Assembly: GCA_036172665.1 (NCBI GenBank)
Contig: CM069871.1
Span: 57,906,713-57,970,712 of the forward strand
Source of the DNA: Prosopocoilus inquinatus
Taxonomy: Eukaryota; Arthropoda; Insecta; Coleoptera; Lucanidae
Direction: 5' to 3'
DNA length: 64,000 nt
The translations under genes and the position numbers were made by a program. Of the stretch, positions 1 through 12,215 are shown in pieces. The stretch's first letter is position 1. The number at the start of each line of letters is the position of its first letter. The notes under the pieces are model-generated. The model searched no databases and was not told where the DNA came from. It saw nothing but the letters and a program-made list of their open reading frames with translations.

Positions 1-400
1 GATTACTAAGAAACCATATCGCACTACACGCTCAATGTTGTCTATGCTACAAACCAACAACCTATGTTGTTTGATTACATAGATTTCTGATAAGAAACAA
101 AGGAACTCAAAAGTAATTGCATTATATGCGTATTTCAAAGATTCAATAAGCGGAAAACGAAACGAAAATCCTTTAAAAAATTCCGGTTATAAGAAGTGCC
201 AAGTTATTTATGTACACTGGGGTGGATTTTGAAAAAGATTTGAAAAGTTTTGGAATCCTCCAAGTTTGGAGGAGTTTTAAAGGCGGCAAAGAACTTGGTA
301 AACTTGTGACTCACAATGAGAAATCGAGAACTGGAAGAAGAAAAGGAGGCATAGAACGCAACCAAGAAGAAAAATAATAGGAAGCAAATAAAATGACTTA

Positions 401-467
401 CGATTAAGAAACCCACGGAAAGTGCTCCAATGAAGTAGACTTGCAATGGAAGTGGCATCAAAATCAT
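401..467 (-). CDS. Possible first coding exon of a secreted or membrane protein
   Basis: On the minus strand an ATG at 467 opens a short, strongly hydrophobic stretch (MILMPLPLQVYFIGALSVGF, then LI). It is followed directly by a consensus GTAAGT donor at about 395-400. The segment is richer in GC than its surroundings. A start codon, a signal-peptide-like core and a perfect donor fit a 5' exon whose gene continues to the left, outside the window. I do not recognise the protein. It could equally be a chance ORF, because no second exon is visible. Confidence 0.3.
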
Positions 468-3249
468 ACAGAGCTGGTCTTTTTCATTTTAATTTCGACT
501 AATCATTTGATTTGACTAGATCGTTTGATTTGGCCTTTGGTCTTCTAGATAAAGTCAGCTTGTAGTTATGCACCCGGTTTTTTTATCTATGTATCGACCT
601 TTGGATCTACTTATCAATCTATGTATCTGTCTACCTAACGATTCCTCTGTCTATCTATCCGTTAACACATAATGACAAATTTTCTTTTGAAAGACAAGCG
701 TCAAATTTTCAGGAGATTCAGGAGAGTCTGTGGATTGCTTCTTGAATTTTCTTCAGATCTACGATAACCTTCCAGAAGACGCTCGCCTACCTATTATACA
801 ACTATATAAATTAATAATTTTTCATATTATATTCCTCCAGACTCACAACTATTTATAAATATCTCATTAATCCTTAATAGTTCTACATATTTCTTTGCTT
901 TGCTTACTTTCGTAGTCCTAATGTTCAATATTCAGGCAAGCTTGTAAATGCCGATGGCCTATATTGATGCAATTGTTTTACATAATTTCGGTCTTCAAGA
1001 TGTCTGTATTGTTGTTGAAAACGACAGACCTGCTGCCACTTAAAACCTTTACGTTATACTCCTGGACACTAAAGAGCCTGATAGCAAGTAGGCTTTGCTT
1101 TCTGAACAACTGTCCTGAAGCTAACTCTAATGGAGATGGGGTGGATTTACTAATTAATAAATAAATAAGGATGCCAGGGTCGGATCCCGACTGAAGATTG
1201 CACCGTGAAGCAGTTTCCCAAGATCTCACAGCTTATGCTAGTATGCTTGGACCTCCAGGAGATTTTCCACCACCCTTGCGTTCAGCGTGGGGTTAGATAA
1301 ATAATACAACTCGGTAACGTATAAAGTATCTATTAATCCGAAAACTTGACAAAGAAAACCTTGTCCTAGCATAGCGAAAACCAACAACAACAAGCGTTGG
1401 TTAATTATAAACTGAACTTGAATGTTTAAACAACAGTTTAACGCGAAGGATCAGTACTGATCGAACAGTTGGAGCTTAGTTCCAAAAGCGATAAAACACT
1501 AAAGATTTACGTAAACTAAATAACGATAATACCGTTTGTAATTCTTCTTAATGTCTGCACTGCGACGTGAAGATATTATTTGCGCTTAAATAGGCAAATG
1601 TAGGAAAGGAAAGAGAGTACGTTACTGAATATGATCAACTATTAATGTCACCGGATTCAAAAGTCCGTCGATAGAGGGCGAATGCAGTCCTCCTATCCAA
1701 GGTTGGTAGAGCTGAACTGTGTATTAGAAGGTTGCCTTGATCAGGGAAGGGTGCAGAGGGTACGTACATAACGAACATATTAACCCGATCTTTGCATTAT
1801 ATGATCAATAGGGTCTCATAGAAATGATTCAATTTCTAGTGAATTAAATTAAGCTTTAGGAAACAGATTAAAAGTCATTCTGTTTACTTCACTGTGACGG
1901 ATGGAAGCTTCACCTGACGTCATGTGATACTTTTGCGCGGGGAGGGGATTTCAAACTACAGATTTAAATGGGACCGAGGCAACCTGCTAGATGCAATTTC
2001 AGTTTTACCAACCTTACTCGTATCTATCGCAGAACGGTATATGTACTGCTCGTTTCACTTCGATGATAAGAAATTCGACTCTCGTCCGTGGATCGCAGTC
2101 AACGGTTAAAACGTAGGGATTATTTATTTGACGGGGATTGGGACAAAAAGTAAACCTTGATGTACGTAGCTTTAGTCAAAATACATTCCCGTTGAAAGTA
2201 AGTCCAATTATAAACAGCCTCACACAAAGTGTGTCCTCGCAAAATGAAACGAATCTGACGGAAGAGAAAAAGGGATGGTTACGTCACATAGCGTTATTAA
2301 TTACTGATTGAACATACCTGTTTCGAAAAGTAAACAGTTCATTGAATTGAGCTCACATCAAAAGACACGCCGAGTTAATTAACTCTGGTAGTTAATTAAT
2401 TATTAATAAACTGTTTAGTTGAATCTTGCAAACACAAATTGCATAGCTTCTCGGAACAACGAACAAACACAAGTTGCTTCGGACGCGTCGCGAACGGCAA
2501 TGGCCACAGTCGAGTCGTATTAGAACGCATTTCCTTCCTTCTCATTGTCTTAGCGGAACAAAATAGCTCAACCAATTGGAAAGAGGTGACGTCAAAATAT
2601 ATACCAATAAAGAGCTAGTGTTTCAAACGAGTTGTAAAGATCATTTCCGAGGCCACATTTACAAGCGAACCAACGCAGGAGCGCTGTTGCCGAGAACGGT
2701 TCGGCCAATTCTGACTAGTAATAATCTGTCTGCTGTTTTTAATGTTTCTAACCCTCAACCCTCTGTTTTTTTTTTTCAAACAACGATATAGTGTTAACTG
2801 ATTCTTCCAGGTGTCGGTAGATTCTTCTGTGACGGTAGGCAATTGATTAATTTCGAAGTTTTTTGTTTCGGAAATTGCGACGATAACCTAAAAACTAATA
2901 ACTAACGTGCGATGAATTGCTTACTTCATGGTTTTTAATTTTAGGCCACAATTACAGTTACTCTTTTGGAACGATCAATATAGAAAAAACTTACTAACAG
3001 GAAAACTAAAAGAAATTTTACTTTCATACTTTTCCAGACAAAATTAATTCTATTACAACATTGATTAACCGTGTTAGTATAATTGGACGATTACGTGGAA
3101 GTTACATATAGTTATGGAAGCCTTCTGTACCTTCACCATATCATGCAGAAGCTGCCGGTTGTAGGGGCGTAGGTAGAGCTTTAAACAATCGAATACAAAA
3201 ATATACCTCTTTATTTGAGAATTGATTAATTTAATCTCTGGGGGTCGGG
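468..3249. other. No gene recognised
   Basis: AT-rich non-coding DNA. Open frames here are short, overlap on both strands and lack codon bias. I see no RNA gene and no clear transposon ends. Confidence 0.5.
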
Positions 3250-3960
3250 GTGAATCGAGTTAACGAGTAAAGTCCATGGGCGACGGCGGTAGTAGTCCTC
3301 CAATGTGTCAAGGCTTCAGCTTTGTTGCAGGAACTCGGTAGGCTTGATGTGTTTCCGATGTGAATTTGTAGAAGGTGACTTCTTGATATTCGATTAAGCG
3401 AGCTGGACGAGCGCTGCCTCGGGGTTGCTGAGTTGCTTGATTTCCTCTAGCGGCGAGGCGGCGACAGGATCTGCGGCGCCTTCTCGTAGCGATGGAGTAG
3501 ATGTTGCGCCCTGGGGTTCAGCGATACTGACGACGAACGTCGTTCGATGTAGAAAGGGGACGCTCTCTTGAAGGTGAATCGAGTTAACGTTTAAAGTCTA
3601 GGGGCGGCGGCGGTTGTAATCCTCCACTGTGTCAAGACTTCGGCTTTGTTGCTGGAAACTCTTTACTTGATGTGTTTCCGCTGTGGATTTATTGAAGGCG
3701 GTTTCTTGGTGTTCGATTAACCGGACTGGAAGAGTAGGGGTTGTAGCGCTACCTCGGCGTTGCTGAGTTATTTTGATTTCCTCTAGCGGCGAAAGGATCT
3801 GCGGCGCCTTCTCGTAGCGATAAAGTAGATGTTGATTACAGGGGCTCAGCGATACTGGCGACGAACATCGTTCGATGTAGAACGGCGACGGTCTCTTGAA
3901 GGTGAATCGAGTTTACAATTAAAGTCCAGGGGCGACGGCGGCCATGTCCATCGTGGGTGG
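3250..3960. repeat. GC-rich tandem repeat, ~325-bp unit, about 2.2 copies
   Basis: The phrase GTGAATCGAGTT(A/T)A recurs at about 3250, 3574 and 3902, giving periods of about 324 and 328 bp. Shared landmarks in each full unit include GGCGACGGCGG/GGCGGCGGCGG, TGTGTTTCCG, TTTCCTCTAGCGGCGA, GATCTGCGGCGCCTTCTCG and TTCGATGTAGAA. The third copy is truncated near 3960. The block is clearly more GC-rich than its flanks, which suggests a foreign or recently expanded repeat. No open frame is shared between the units. Confidence 0.75.
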
Positions 3961-5308
3961 AAGACGGCGACGCCGTATACTATATACCGCACAGTGGTAA
4001 AAGTAGATCGAATCGGCGGCCAAAATTATCAATATGAGAAACGTACACTCAATTAAAATTTAATACTTAAAACAGTATTAAAAATAATGAAATATGTTAT
4101 TCTAACAAAAAGAAATATTCAGGGTGTCCCAAACCTTTGGAAAAGTGTAAAAAGCCTCTTTAAATTCATCGTATCAAGAAAATGTTTTTACAAAAGTTGT
4201 GTAAATTTTCATTCCGCGTAATTTAAAAGTATTTTCAAATATACAGGTTGTTCATTTAATAAGTTACGAACCTAACATATTATTTTTTTAATTAAATACT
4301 ATACATTTTATTACAGTTTCGGTTAGCCCTTGAAGAAGCGATAAAAATGATATAAACTATATTAACTTATTTTTAGTAGTTACCGAGTTATTTTTAATTT
4401 TATGCAAAAAACAGGCCAAATTATCAGTTTTAATGAAGCGATAAGCAGCCTTAGACTAAAATATTTCTAAACCTCTCTACTTTACAATATGTATTCAACA
4501 TTTTCAAAATCTAGCGACTATTAACAAACGCTACACTTCAATTAGCATCTTGTAAAATTAGTCATTTTTTTTCAAATGGTACAGGCCGTATATTAAAGCC
4601 CTTATGTACAGCCTTTTCTACGAGCTTTCCAACATTACTATATTTTACTATCTTAAGATTGATAACTTGTGAGTTATAATCACTTATCTATAATCAACAT
4701 ACAGAAACGCGCTGTAAAATATTTTTATCATTGCTTTCGCTTTAGTTAAATAATTCCAATTACCTATGAAAACAAATGGGAAGGATTTACTTACACCGTC
4801 TCAAATCATTTGAAACTACATATCTAGAAAGAACTTAAAACACGATTTTTTAATATTCTTTACGAATTAACTAAGAAAAATTAAGATGTCTGAAATCACA
4901 AATAAGTAAACTGATTATAAAAATTTATAATATTAAAATAATTTCTTTGCTAAACAAGCAATTTCTTGTGTTTGCGTGTGCAGGTAACAGGTCTATTACA
5001 AGCGTTTTAGTTAGCCATTCTTTATTATTACTTAGAAATTGTTTATATACTTTGTGACATGACAACCATTTTTCCTTCAAAGCATTACAAAAAATCTACA
5101 TATTTCCGTTATTGTTTGAATTTGATGATCTTTAATTTCACTTGGTTACATTTTTGCAGTAGGCAAAATAGAAAATTCTTTTTTCGAATGATTATATTAG
5201 CACGCCACACGTAATAAAGGTTTTCTGTACTGCATCTGAAAATTGTACTTTTCTATTAAAAATGCAGATTTATGCACTTATTTTTTTAGTACTACTTAAA
5301 CGATATGT
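3961..5308. other. AT-rich non-coding DNA with dispersed-repeat edges
   Basis: No gene is seen. Phrases such as TTCAGGGTGTCCCAAACC (about 4119) and ATACAGGTTGTTCATTTAA (about 4242) resemble ends of small dispersed insect repeats. Complete elements could not be delimited. Confidence 0.4.
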
Positions 5309-5417
5309 GTAAGAATGATGAACATATAAAATAGCGACATCTTACTATCGCTTTTTGACCTAACATTGCAGTAAGCGATAGTAAGATGTCGCAATTTTAT
5401 ATGTTCATCATTCTTAC
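5309..5417. repeat. 45-bp-arm hairpin at the edge of a foldback repeat
   Basis: The left arm, 5309-5353 (GTAAGAATGATGAACATATA...), and the right arm, 5372-5417, are reverse complements with about one mismatch. They enclose a loop of about 18 nt that contains CCTAACATTGCAG. The right arm continues directly into the repeat unit starting at about 5373. Confidence 0.85.
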
Positions 5418-5892
5418 ATCGCATTTGCGAATAAATTGGGCAAGTCGTTTTTGGTCTGCAGTGGGAATGTCGAGCTACGTTTCTGCTGAAGAAGCCCCAA
5501 GCAGGGCTGAAACAGCTGTCCAGAGGCTGCTCGAGGTTCTCACTGCAATCAAAAACGATTTGCACAAAATTTTTCTAAAATCTTTCATAATGCTTTGACA
5601 GCAAGCTTGGCCGCCTTGCATGGGGGACTCATTAGGAGCAAATCCCGCTTCAATTTGTCTATCCTACTGCAATGTTAGGTCAAAAAGCGATAGTAAGATG
5701 TCGCTATTTTATATGTTCATCATTCTCACATCGCATTTGCGAATAAATTGGGCAAGTCGTTTTTGGTCTGCAATGGGAATGTCGAGCTACGTTTCTGCTG
5801 AAGAAGCCCCAAGCAGGGCTGAAACAGCTGTCCAGAGGCTGCTCGAGGTTCTCACTGCAATCAAAAACGATTTGCACAAAATTTTTCTAAAG
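5373..5892. repeat. Two near-identical copies of a dispersed foldback-type repeat
   Basis: A ~208-bp unit runs from AAGCGATAGTAAGATGTCGC to CACAAAATTTTTCTAAA. It occurs at 5373-5582 and again at about 5683-5892 with only a few substitutions, separated by ~100 bp of sequence from the same family. Related copies lie at 13153-13345, 30079-30490 (complex, reverse), 35275-35425 (old), 62350-62475 and a fragment at 29050-29088. Some copies join opposite-orientation ends, so the family forms palindromes. An open frame across the unit persists in some copies (5386-5598, 5620-5958, and reverse 30079-30444). I take this as incidental, because the 62.35-kb copy carries a 17-nt deletion. Confidence 0.8.
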
Positions 5893-8800
5893 ATATGTGT
5901 AAGCTTAAAAATAATTATCGCCAAAGATAGCCAATTTCTAAAAAGCTTTAGTGAATAAGGGAAAAGCTACGACTCAACTTTGTTAATATATTTTTGTCCG
6001 TAGCGTATCCCGTATCATAATATTATTCACGATAATGGATTTATTAGAAAATCTAAAATACCTGTATTTGTGCAGTCCTTGTTTAAAATCAGAAACTTCC
6101 ATTGTGTTTTAGTTAACTAATAGTTTACATTGCTACTCCACTGATACGCACTTGAAAAATGCTAGATTTTAACCGGTTCAGAATTTTGTTTTACCTCATA
6201 ACTAACTATTCAAAAGTGTGAATTTGATTTATCTAATAATGTTACTCAAATAATCTGTAATTATTTTATTGTTTGTCATAATCTAGGAAAATACATTTTG
6301 TCCAGTTTCTTGAGGTTTATATACCACTCTGTACCGATTTGTTTGCAAACATACACAAAAATCTGCTTGCCTAACTAGGTCCTGTTATAATTTTGAAATA
6401 CTTCTATTAAAAATCTGATCACTATATTGTTGAAAACCTGTGTATTGTGTATACTAGATGTCGTTGACGTATTTCAACACCTTCCGAAAGCTGCACTGTC
6501 AATCTGAAGAAATATATTTTACTCTCACTTACCAGTTAATTAATGTATTGGATTTGAAATGGAAAAAAAATCTTTATTCTTGTTTGACTTTATCGCTGCC
6601 GGCGGATTAAATGAAGAATAATTAATATAAATCCTTGTAAACGTATCGACGTACATTTAAGTGGTAGCATAATTTTCAACTCCGAGCACTTTAAATTAAT
6701 TATGCCGTTTGATGAGCGTACGCGATTGTGTGCATGAATTTAAACCGAAACGCAACGTACGAATAAAATTTAATTACGCTCGGCGCTGATAACGCTTTAA
6801 TTAAATCAGGTTGATACGAGCTTTTGCAAAGTGATTCCGAACATTTCGCTTTTGAGTACCTACAGACATTTCTGTGTGATGATTTGTTTTCTTCTTGTTT
6901 GTTATTAAGTTAATAGTACGACAAATAAGTTGTTTGTGACTGCAAGATGATTAGTAGGTACGAGGTTATTTTCTCTAGGGGAAAATCAATCAAATTGTTA
7001 ATACAAATAATTACTGTAAAAAATGAAATGTTATTTCGTGGTACATTTCATTGCCTCGGGTTCATATACCGATTGAAGACTTTTACGTTAGCCACCCAAT
7101 AGACATGTGACTCGCGCTTTCGATACGTGCAATGAATGATAACCTTCTGGTAATTCTAAAGAATACAATTGCTTTAAGCATAGGAAATGCCAAGGAGTAA
7201 AATAGGTTAGACGTCTTTAACATGATGATCACTGATCACTCCTCGATTTGGAATTGATTCAAGTTATGTGAAGACACTTAAATATTTCACCTTGCAATGT
7301 CGGGAATTTACTTTTTTTCATTCTCGACGACACGTACACGTGATAATTGATTAACGTCGTCGTACTTTCCTAAGCTGCGACTTTTTCGCTGTTTTTAATA
7401 GTTTATTTTGCGCGAACGGGATCGTCGCGTACCGACTACTAAAAAGGTTCATTAATTCAGCGTACGTACGCAAGTGCAAACCGAATCGAGTAAATTACGC
7501 AAACGTTCTTTAACACGGACTGAAGTTTGCGCTGCTCATTAATTTCGCGTAAAGTTTACGATCGCTGTCAAATTTAATAGAACTCGTTTCGTTTGGTTCG
7601 TTTCAGGAACGACTCTTTATTAATGTCGGGAATGAAAAAAACAATGCGTTGAGATTTCGAAACCTGATATAAAGACGTGCATTATCATTGCAACTGTTGC
7701 TTTCCAAATAAGAAAAGCACTGTCGTAAAACTTTATTATACTGGGTATTGTTCTCACCAATATTTTATACTATATCTATATCAGGTTCGGATGCTGTGCA
7801 GTTACTTTTGGTTTTTCTTTATTTCTTCGGGAGGACGTTTTATTTCTCCTCGGATTCATAAACATGTCATAATAAAGGTATACGACTTCATTAATTGAAT
7901 TTTCTTCATATCGCCACCATATAAATGGCATAGTTTCGACACTGCAAAATGGATATACATTCCTTCTTTTTTTCCACGAAAGCATCATAACAGTAAATTA
8001 TGTATTTTTGTAACGAATATGAACAAAGTAATCCGCAAGATATCTTATGGTAGTTCTTAATATCGTTTTACCATTTATACGTATGTATACATACATGACA
8101 AAGTGGTTCTTTATTTTTATTTTTAAATATCTGAAACACATAAAACCGATTGTAAAGTTATTACGATTATTAACCGTTGCAAGTCATGGCCATCATAACA
8201 CGTTTATTTTATGGCTTTCAAATAATGTGAAATGGTCTATTTAAGGTATGGTAAGGTATTTATTTCAGATGTAGATCACGCATTGTGACGAGGTTTTGTC
8301 GGAAAACGGTTTGTTCAATCTATCGGCTAAATTAATATTTATGTAATAGTTCATTAAATATTATACTGAGTGTTGCATGACTTGCTAGACAAAGGTATAC
8401 GACGCATGGGTTCAATTCTCCGTTGTTAAATCTATAAACAAAATCATATAACTTTATTACTCCTGGTTTTAAAAGTTTACCTTTTCCCAAACGTAGTTGC
8501 TAACGTACCACCTGAATGAAGTTACGTTACCTCCTGATAAATTTGCGAAAACAGTTGCAAGTTAGCGCTGAAAGGAGATTACCAGCTGTCCCGAGCTAAG
8601 TCTCAGATGGAGATGGACTGGGTCAAATTTCAAAGGCCCTAGGGAGATTGGCCCCAGCTGATTGCTATGACACTGTGGAACCTCCTTATAAGGTTCACAG
8701 CGTGAACTTTCACTCACACGTGTGTTTGAAATCGTAGTTACCTGCCGGAATGAGTGAACATCAAACGGGAGAGAAGTATCGCAGGAAAGGAAACGGCACC

Positions 8801-9208
8801 AGAAGAAAAAGTAAAGCAAAAAAGCGGATTCTTCTATTGAAACAAAGAAATCGAACCTAAACGTGAGTCACTCTAACGGCGTCACTAATTAGGTACCTTT
8901 AAATTTGTAGTAGAAACGAGTTATGTGTTCGGGAAAACTTGCTAGTAACAAATCAAATGATACCCAAGGCACAAAGAAATCCAATAAACTGTGGTTAATC
9001 AGAATCTTGCTCTAATTAGCAATAATTCACGAGAAATGTTCGCAGCGATCAGTACCTCAAGGCGACGAAATGCCAAGTAACGCTGTAGCTGGTTGCCGGA
9101 AGCAAAAGGTCTAACGGACAAACTGGCGGCCAATCAGAATACGGTAATAATCGAGACTGTGATCTCAAATGGCGTCGAGCAGGGAAAGCAATGTGACCAC
9201 CTGTCAAC
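5893..9208. other. No gene recognised; possible conserved non-coding blocks
   Basis: No supportable coding exon. Two stretches, about 6590-6830 and 7310-7620, are more balanced in base composition than their surroundings. They hold many TTAATTA/ATTAAT-type homeodomain-like cores together with CpG-containing words. This could reflect enhancer sequence, but nothing in a single genome proves it. Confidence 0.3.
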
Positions 9209-9692
9209 CAGTGGCGGCTCGTGATGATTTACTGCGGGTGGGCAACAACTGTAAAAGGGAAAGTGGATGCATTTTCCAAACGGGGGCTTAAAATTTTTGA
9301 ATTAAATTTAAGCGTGAGATTTACTGAGCTTTTTCTCAACTTTCTAACGCCTTTTAGCAAAAAAAAGACAATCGACGAACGCGTTCTTGAATTACAATCA
9401 AAGTTCAAAAGCAACGCGTGTCTTATTTGCTCAATTAACTGAACGTCTCTCCCTTCTCTCGCGATCGCGCTTGTAATTTTTCAATTCAATTTAAGCACGA
9501 CATTTACAGAGCTTTTTCTCAGCTTTCCAACGCTTTTCACCAAAATACAATCAACGAATTGACAACAACTGCAAAAGGGAAAATGGAGGCATTTTCCAAA
9601 CAAATTTGTTTTTTGGGATTGCCCAGACGAGGAACCGGAACGTGCAACTTCTTAGGACAGGGTAGGCACTGCCCACCTTGCTGCCGCCACTG
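9209..9692. mobile_element. Non-autonomous hAT-type element, 484 bp
   Basis: The left end is CAGTGGCGGCTCGTG at 9209 and the right end is CTGCCGCCACTG, finishing at 9692. These form a short terminal inverted repeat (CAGTGGCGGC). The flanking 8-mers CTGTCAAC (9201-9208) and CAGTCAAC (9693-9700) match at 7 of 8 positions, the expected hAT target duplication. Internally, TAAAAGGGAAAGTGGATGC-like and GAGCTTTTTCTCA-like segments each occur twice, so the element carries an internal duplication. No transposase is encoded. Confidence 0.8.
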
Positions 9693-10448
9693 CAGTCAAC
9701 CGCAAAGCCGTACCACGCAAACTTGCTGAAAGTAACCAGGAGATTAACCTGTGACATAACTCCAGTGAAGAAGGGAGCGGGTTGAGAGGGAGATGTTAAC
9801 CAAGGGCCCCAGGGAATAAGTCGAGATAAAAAATTCACTGCGAGTCTTTTAATATCCCGGAGATTTCTGTTCACTCGTGCGTTCAGAGCAGGGATTAAAC
9901 AGCAAAATTCTTACAAATACGTAAAGCCTCAATAGAGACCAAATATCTGGTAACAAATATGAAACTATGTTAATTAAAACTTAAATTGGCCACAAATAAG
10001 TTAACGAGATTGATCAGATCTGATCGTACTGTCCTAAATGGCGAAACGGAATTTATAAACCAACTAACGAAATTAATTGCTATTAGTCTTGCACCGTACC
10101 TTACCGAGATTGTCCACAAATAAATAAATAATGTAGTAAATCAGAATGTATACTTCACGGGTTAGGTTAGCTTGGATCCTGTCGTACAGAGTCAAGTCGT
10201 GGCGAACAGAGGGCTCTCTACGTCAGCCCTTGCGCGTGGCGGTTTCTGATGATCGGTAATAAATCCGTTTCACCTCAATGAGTAGGACACAGATAATAAA
10301 TCCACGTGAATAGCATAGATCAAGACTATCAGTCCATTAAAAATATTCCAGCGGAAAAGTCCAGCAAGGAAGAAAATCCAGCAATAAAAGATTCTAAATG
10401 AGAGAGAGCGGTCAAATGCCGCCGTAAATAATTGAGTTAAAACATTCT
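9693..10448. other. No gene recognised
   Basis: Non-coding DNA between the hAT-type element and the tandem block. I see nothing definable apart from a GC-richer patch at about 10150-10260. Confidence 0.4.
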
Positions 10449-11868
10449 TGCTTAATCAAGCAAAATCGTTTTATTAAAATGCTAATTGCACTTTCCAGGA
10501 CACAATAAGTCTTTCAAATTCCAGTCAAATTGTATAAATTGAACCTTGCTCTGGAGAATTTGGCACTGATTCAACGGAACGGTATACATTCGATGATACT
10601 CGTACCATGTCTGAAGCGGTAATAAAGCAGAATATGACTTCGTATGCGAGAGCTTCCGGCAGCATCTCGTTCGTTACGTGGCCTAAAATAGCATGGCCAA
10701 TCGGAAAGAGTGTCGCCTGAATATTCAAATTAAACGGTCGGCATTTCTAAACGGTTTTACGTCAGGAGATCTGAAACCATTCCCATTCAAATGTAAAAGT
10801 GAAATATCAACAAGACAGCTCTGCGGCAGTGTTTGAAGGACAAGAGACTGATTGGGAAACGAAGAAGAACCTAGTTTTCGTATAGTTCGTTCTGAAGAAG
10901 AAATTGTAAATGGAGCCAAAATATAAATAAATGATTTTAAAAGAAGAAAGAAAAATAGGTAATAACAAAATTCGATAAATAACATTGCTCTTAAGAATCT
11001 AGCACAGATTCAACGGAACGGCATACACACCATGTTACTCGAACGATGTCTAAAGCTGTAATGAAGAAGAATCATGGCTTCGTATGCGAAAGCTTCCGGG
11101 AGCATCTCGTTCGTTACACGGCCTAAAATGGCGTGACCAATTGGAAAGAAGGTCGTATGAATATTTAAAATAAATGGTGAATTAGAAGGCGTATCGAAAC
11201 GGTTTTATATCAGGAGATCTGAAACCATTTTCATTGAAGTGTTAAAAAATTCGAAGCAAATAACAATGTAAACAAAGCAGCTCTGTGGCAGTGTTTAAAC
11301 GTCAAGAGACTAATAAGAAAACAGAAAAGAAACTATGAGAGGAGTCGATAAGATATGAACAAATGATTTTAAAAGGCGAAAAAAATGTAATAGATAATGA
11401 CAAAATACGACGAATAAGATAGTTCAACAAAATGACAAGAAAACTAAAACGTTTTTTCTAACAAAAACAGCTCATGTCAGAAAAAAATTTTCTTTGGGAC
11501 ATGGAAAAAAACTGAACAAGTCTTTCTGGATTTTTGTATATTCGGTGGATTCAAATAATGTGATGTGAAGTTTTAAACAGTTTTGTGTAAAAATAAGAAG
11601 TTTATTTAACAAGGGTGGTTTTTGCAAGAAAAATAATAGGAGTACATTTTACAGAAAAAATAAATTTATAAAAAATAAAAATGACAAACATAAAGTAATA
11701 TTGTTTTTAAGTTTAAATTTTAAGAACAAAGCTTTATCGCTGACAAGGAAGTTGAGTTTTAAGAACAAGCTTTATTGTTGACAAGGCTTATTTTGGCGAA
11801 AACGTTCTGGACAAATGCTCTTTTTATGCAGTTCGTAAATATTCAAGCGTCTTTAATTTGGAATCTAC

Positions 11869-11904
<36 letters not shown>

Positions 11905-12215
11905 TTAATATATCTGTAATGAGATTGACGTTATTTACCTCGTGCACGTTTTTCTCTTTCTCTTAATTGAGTTCAAATACCTGCTTAATCAAGCGAAATC
12001 GTTCTATTAAAATGCTAATTGAACTTCCAGGACACGACGAATAGATCAAAAATTCCAGTCAAGCTGTATAAATTGAATCTTGCTCTTAATAAGATAGCAC
12101 AAATTCACGGGACGGTATACGCATAATGTTACTCGCACGATGTCTACAGCGGGAATGACGAATATGCATGATTTCGTCTATACGTGTGTCATATCTCGTT
12201 TATTAAACAGTTAAA
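10449..12215. repeat. Three diverged tandem copies of a ~440-535-bp unit
   Basis: Copy 1 spans about 10449-10983, copy 2 about 10984-11430 (missing the first ~95 bp) and copy 3 about 11982-12215. Copies 1 and 3 share TGCTTAATCAAGC(A/G)AAATCG and ATTAAAATGCTAATTG. All three share a segment around CAACGGAACGG(T/C)ATAC. Read on the minus strand, copies 1 and 2 both give a peptide with the pattern FPIGHAILG(H/R)VTNEMLPEA; copy 2 then shifts frame and copy 3 is broken by stops. This may be an old tandem gene-exon family or a satellite. I do not recognise the peptide. A (TTA)n run at 11870-11904 separates copies 2 and 3. Confidence 0.65.
11870..11904. repeat. (TTA)n microsatellite
   Basis: About 11 uninterrupted TTA/ATT units. 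Confidence 0.95.

Noticed and set aside
7677..7898. Overlapping open frames on both strands at 7.7-8.0 kb
   Set aside because: Composition is AT-driven, there are no splice signals of note, and the peptides look random.
8395..8430. GGGTTCAATTCTCC resembling a tRNA T-arm/B-box
   Set aside because: No matching A-box, acceptor stem or cloverleaf could be built around it; no tRNA gene was found elsewhere.
8562..8819. 85-codon minus-strand frame
   Set aside because: Begins within ordinary non-coding DNA, shows no codon bias, and the peptide is unrecognisable.
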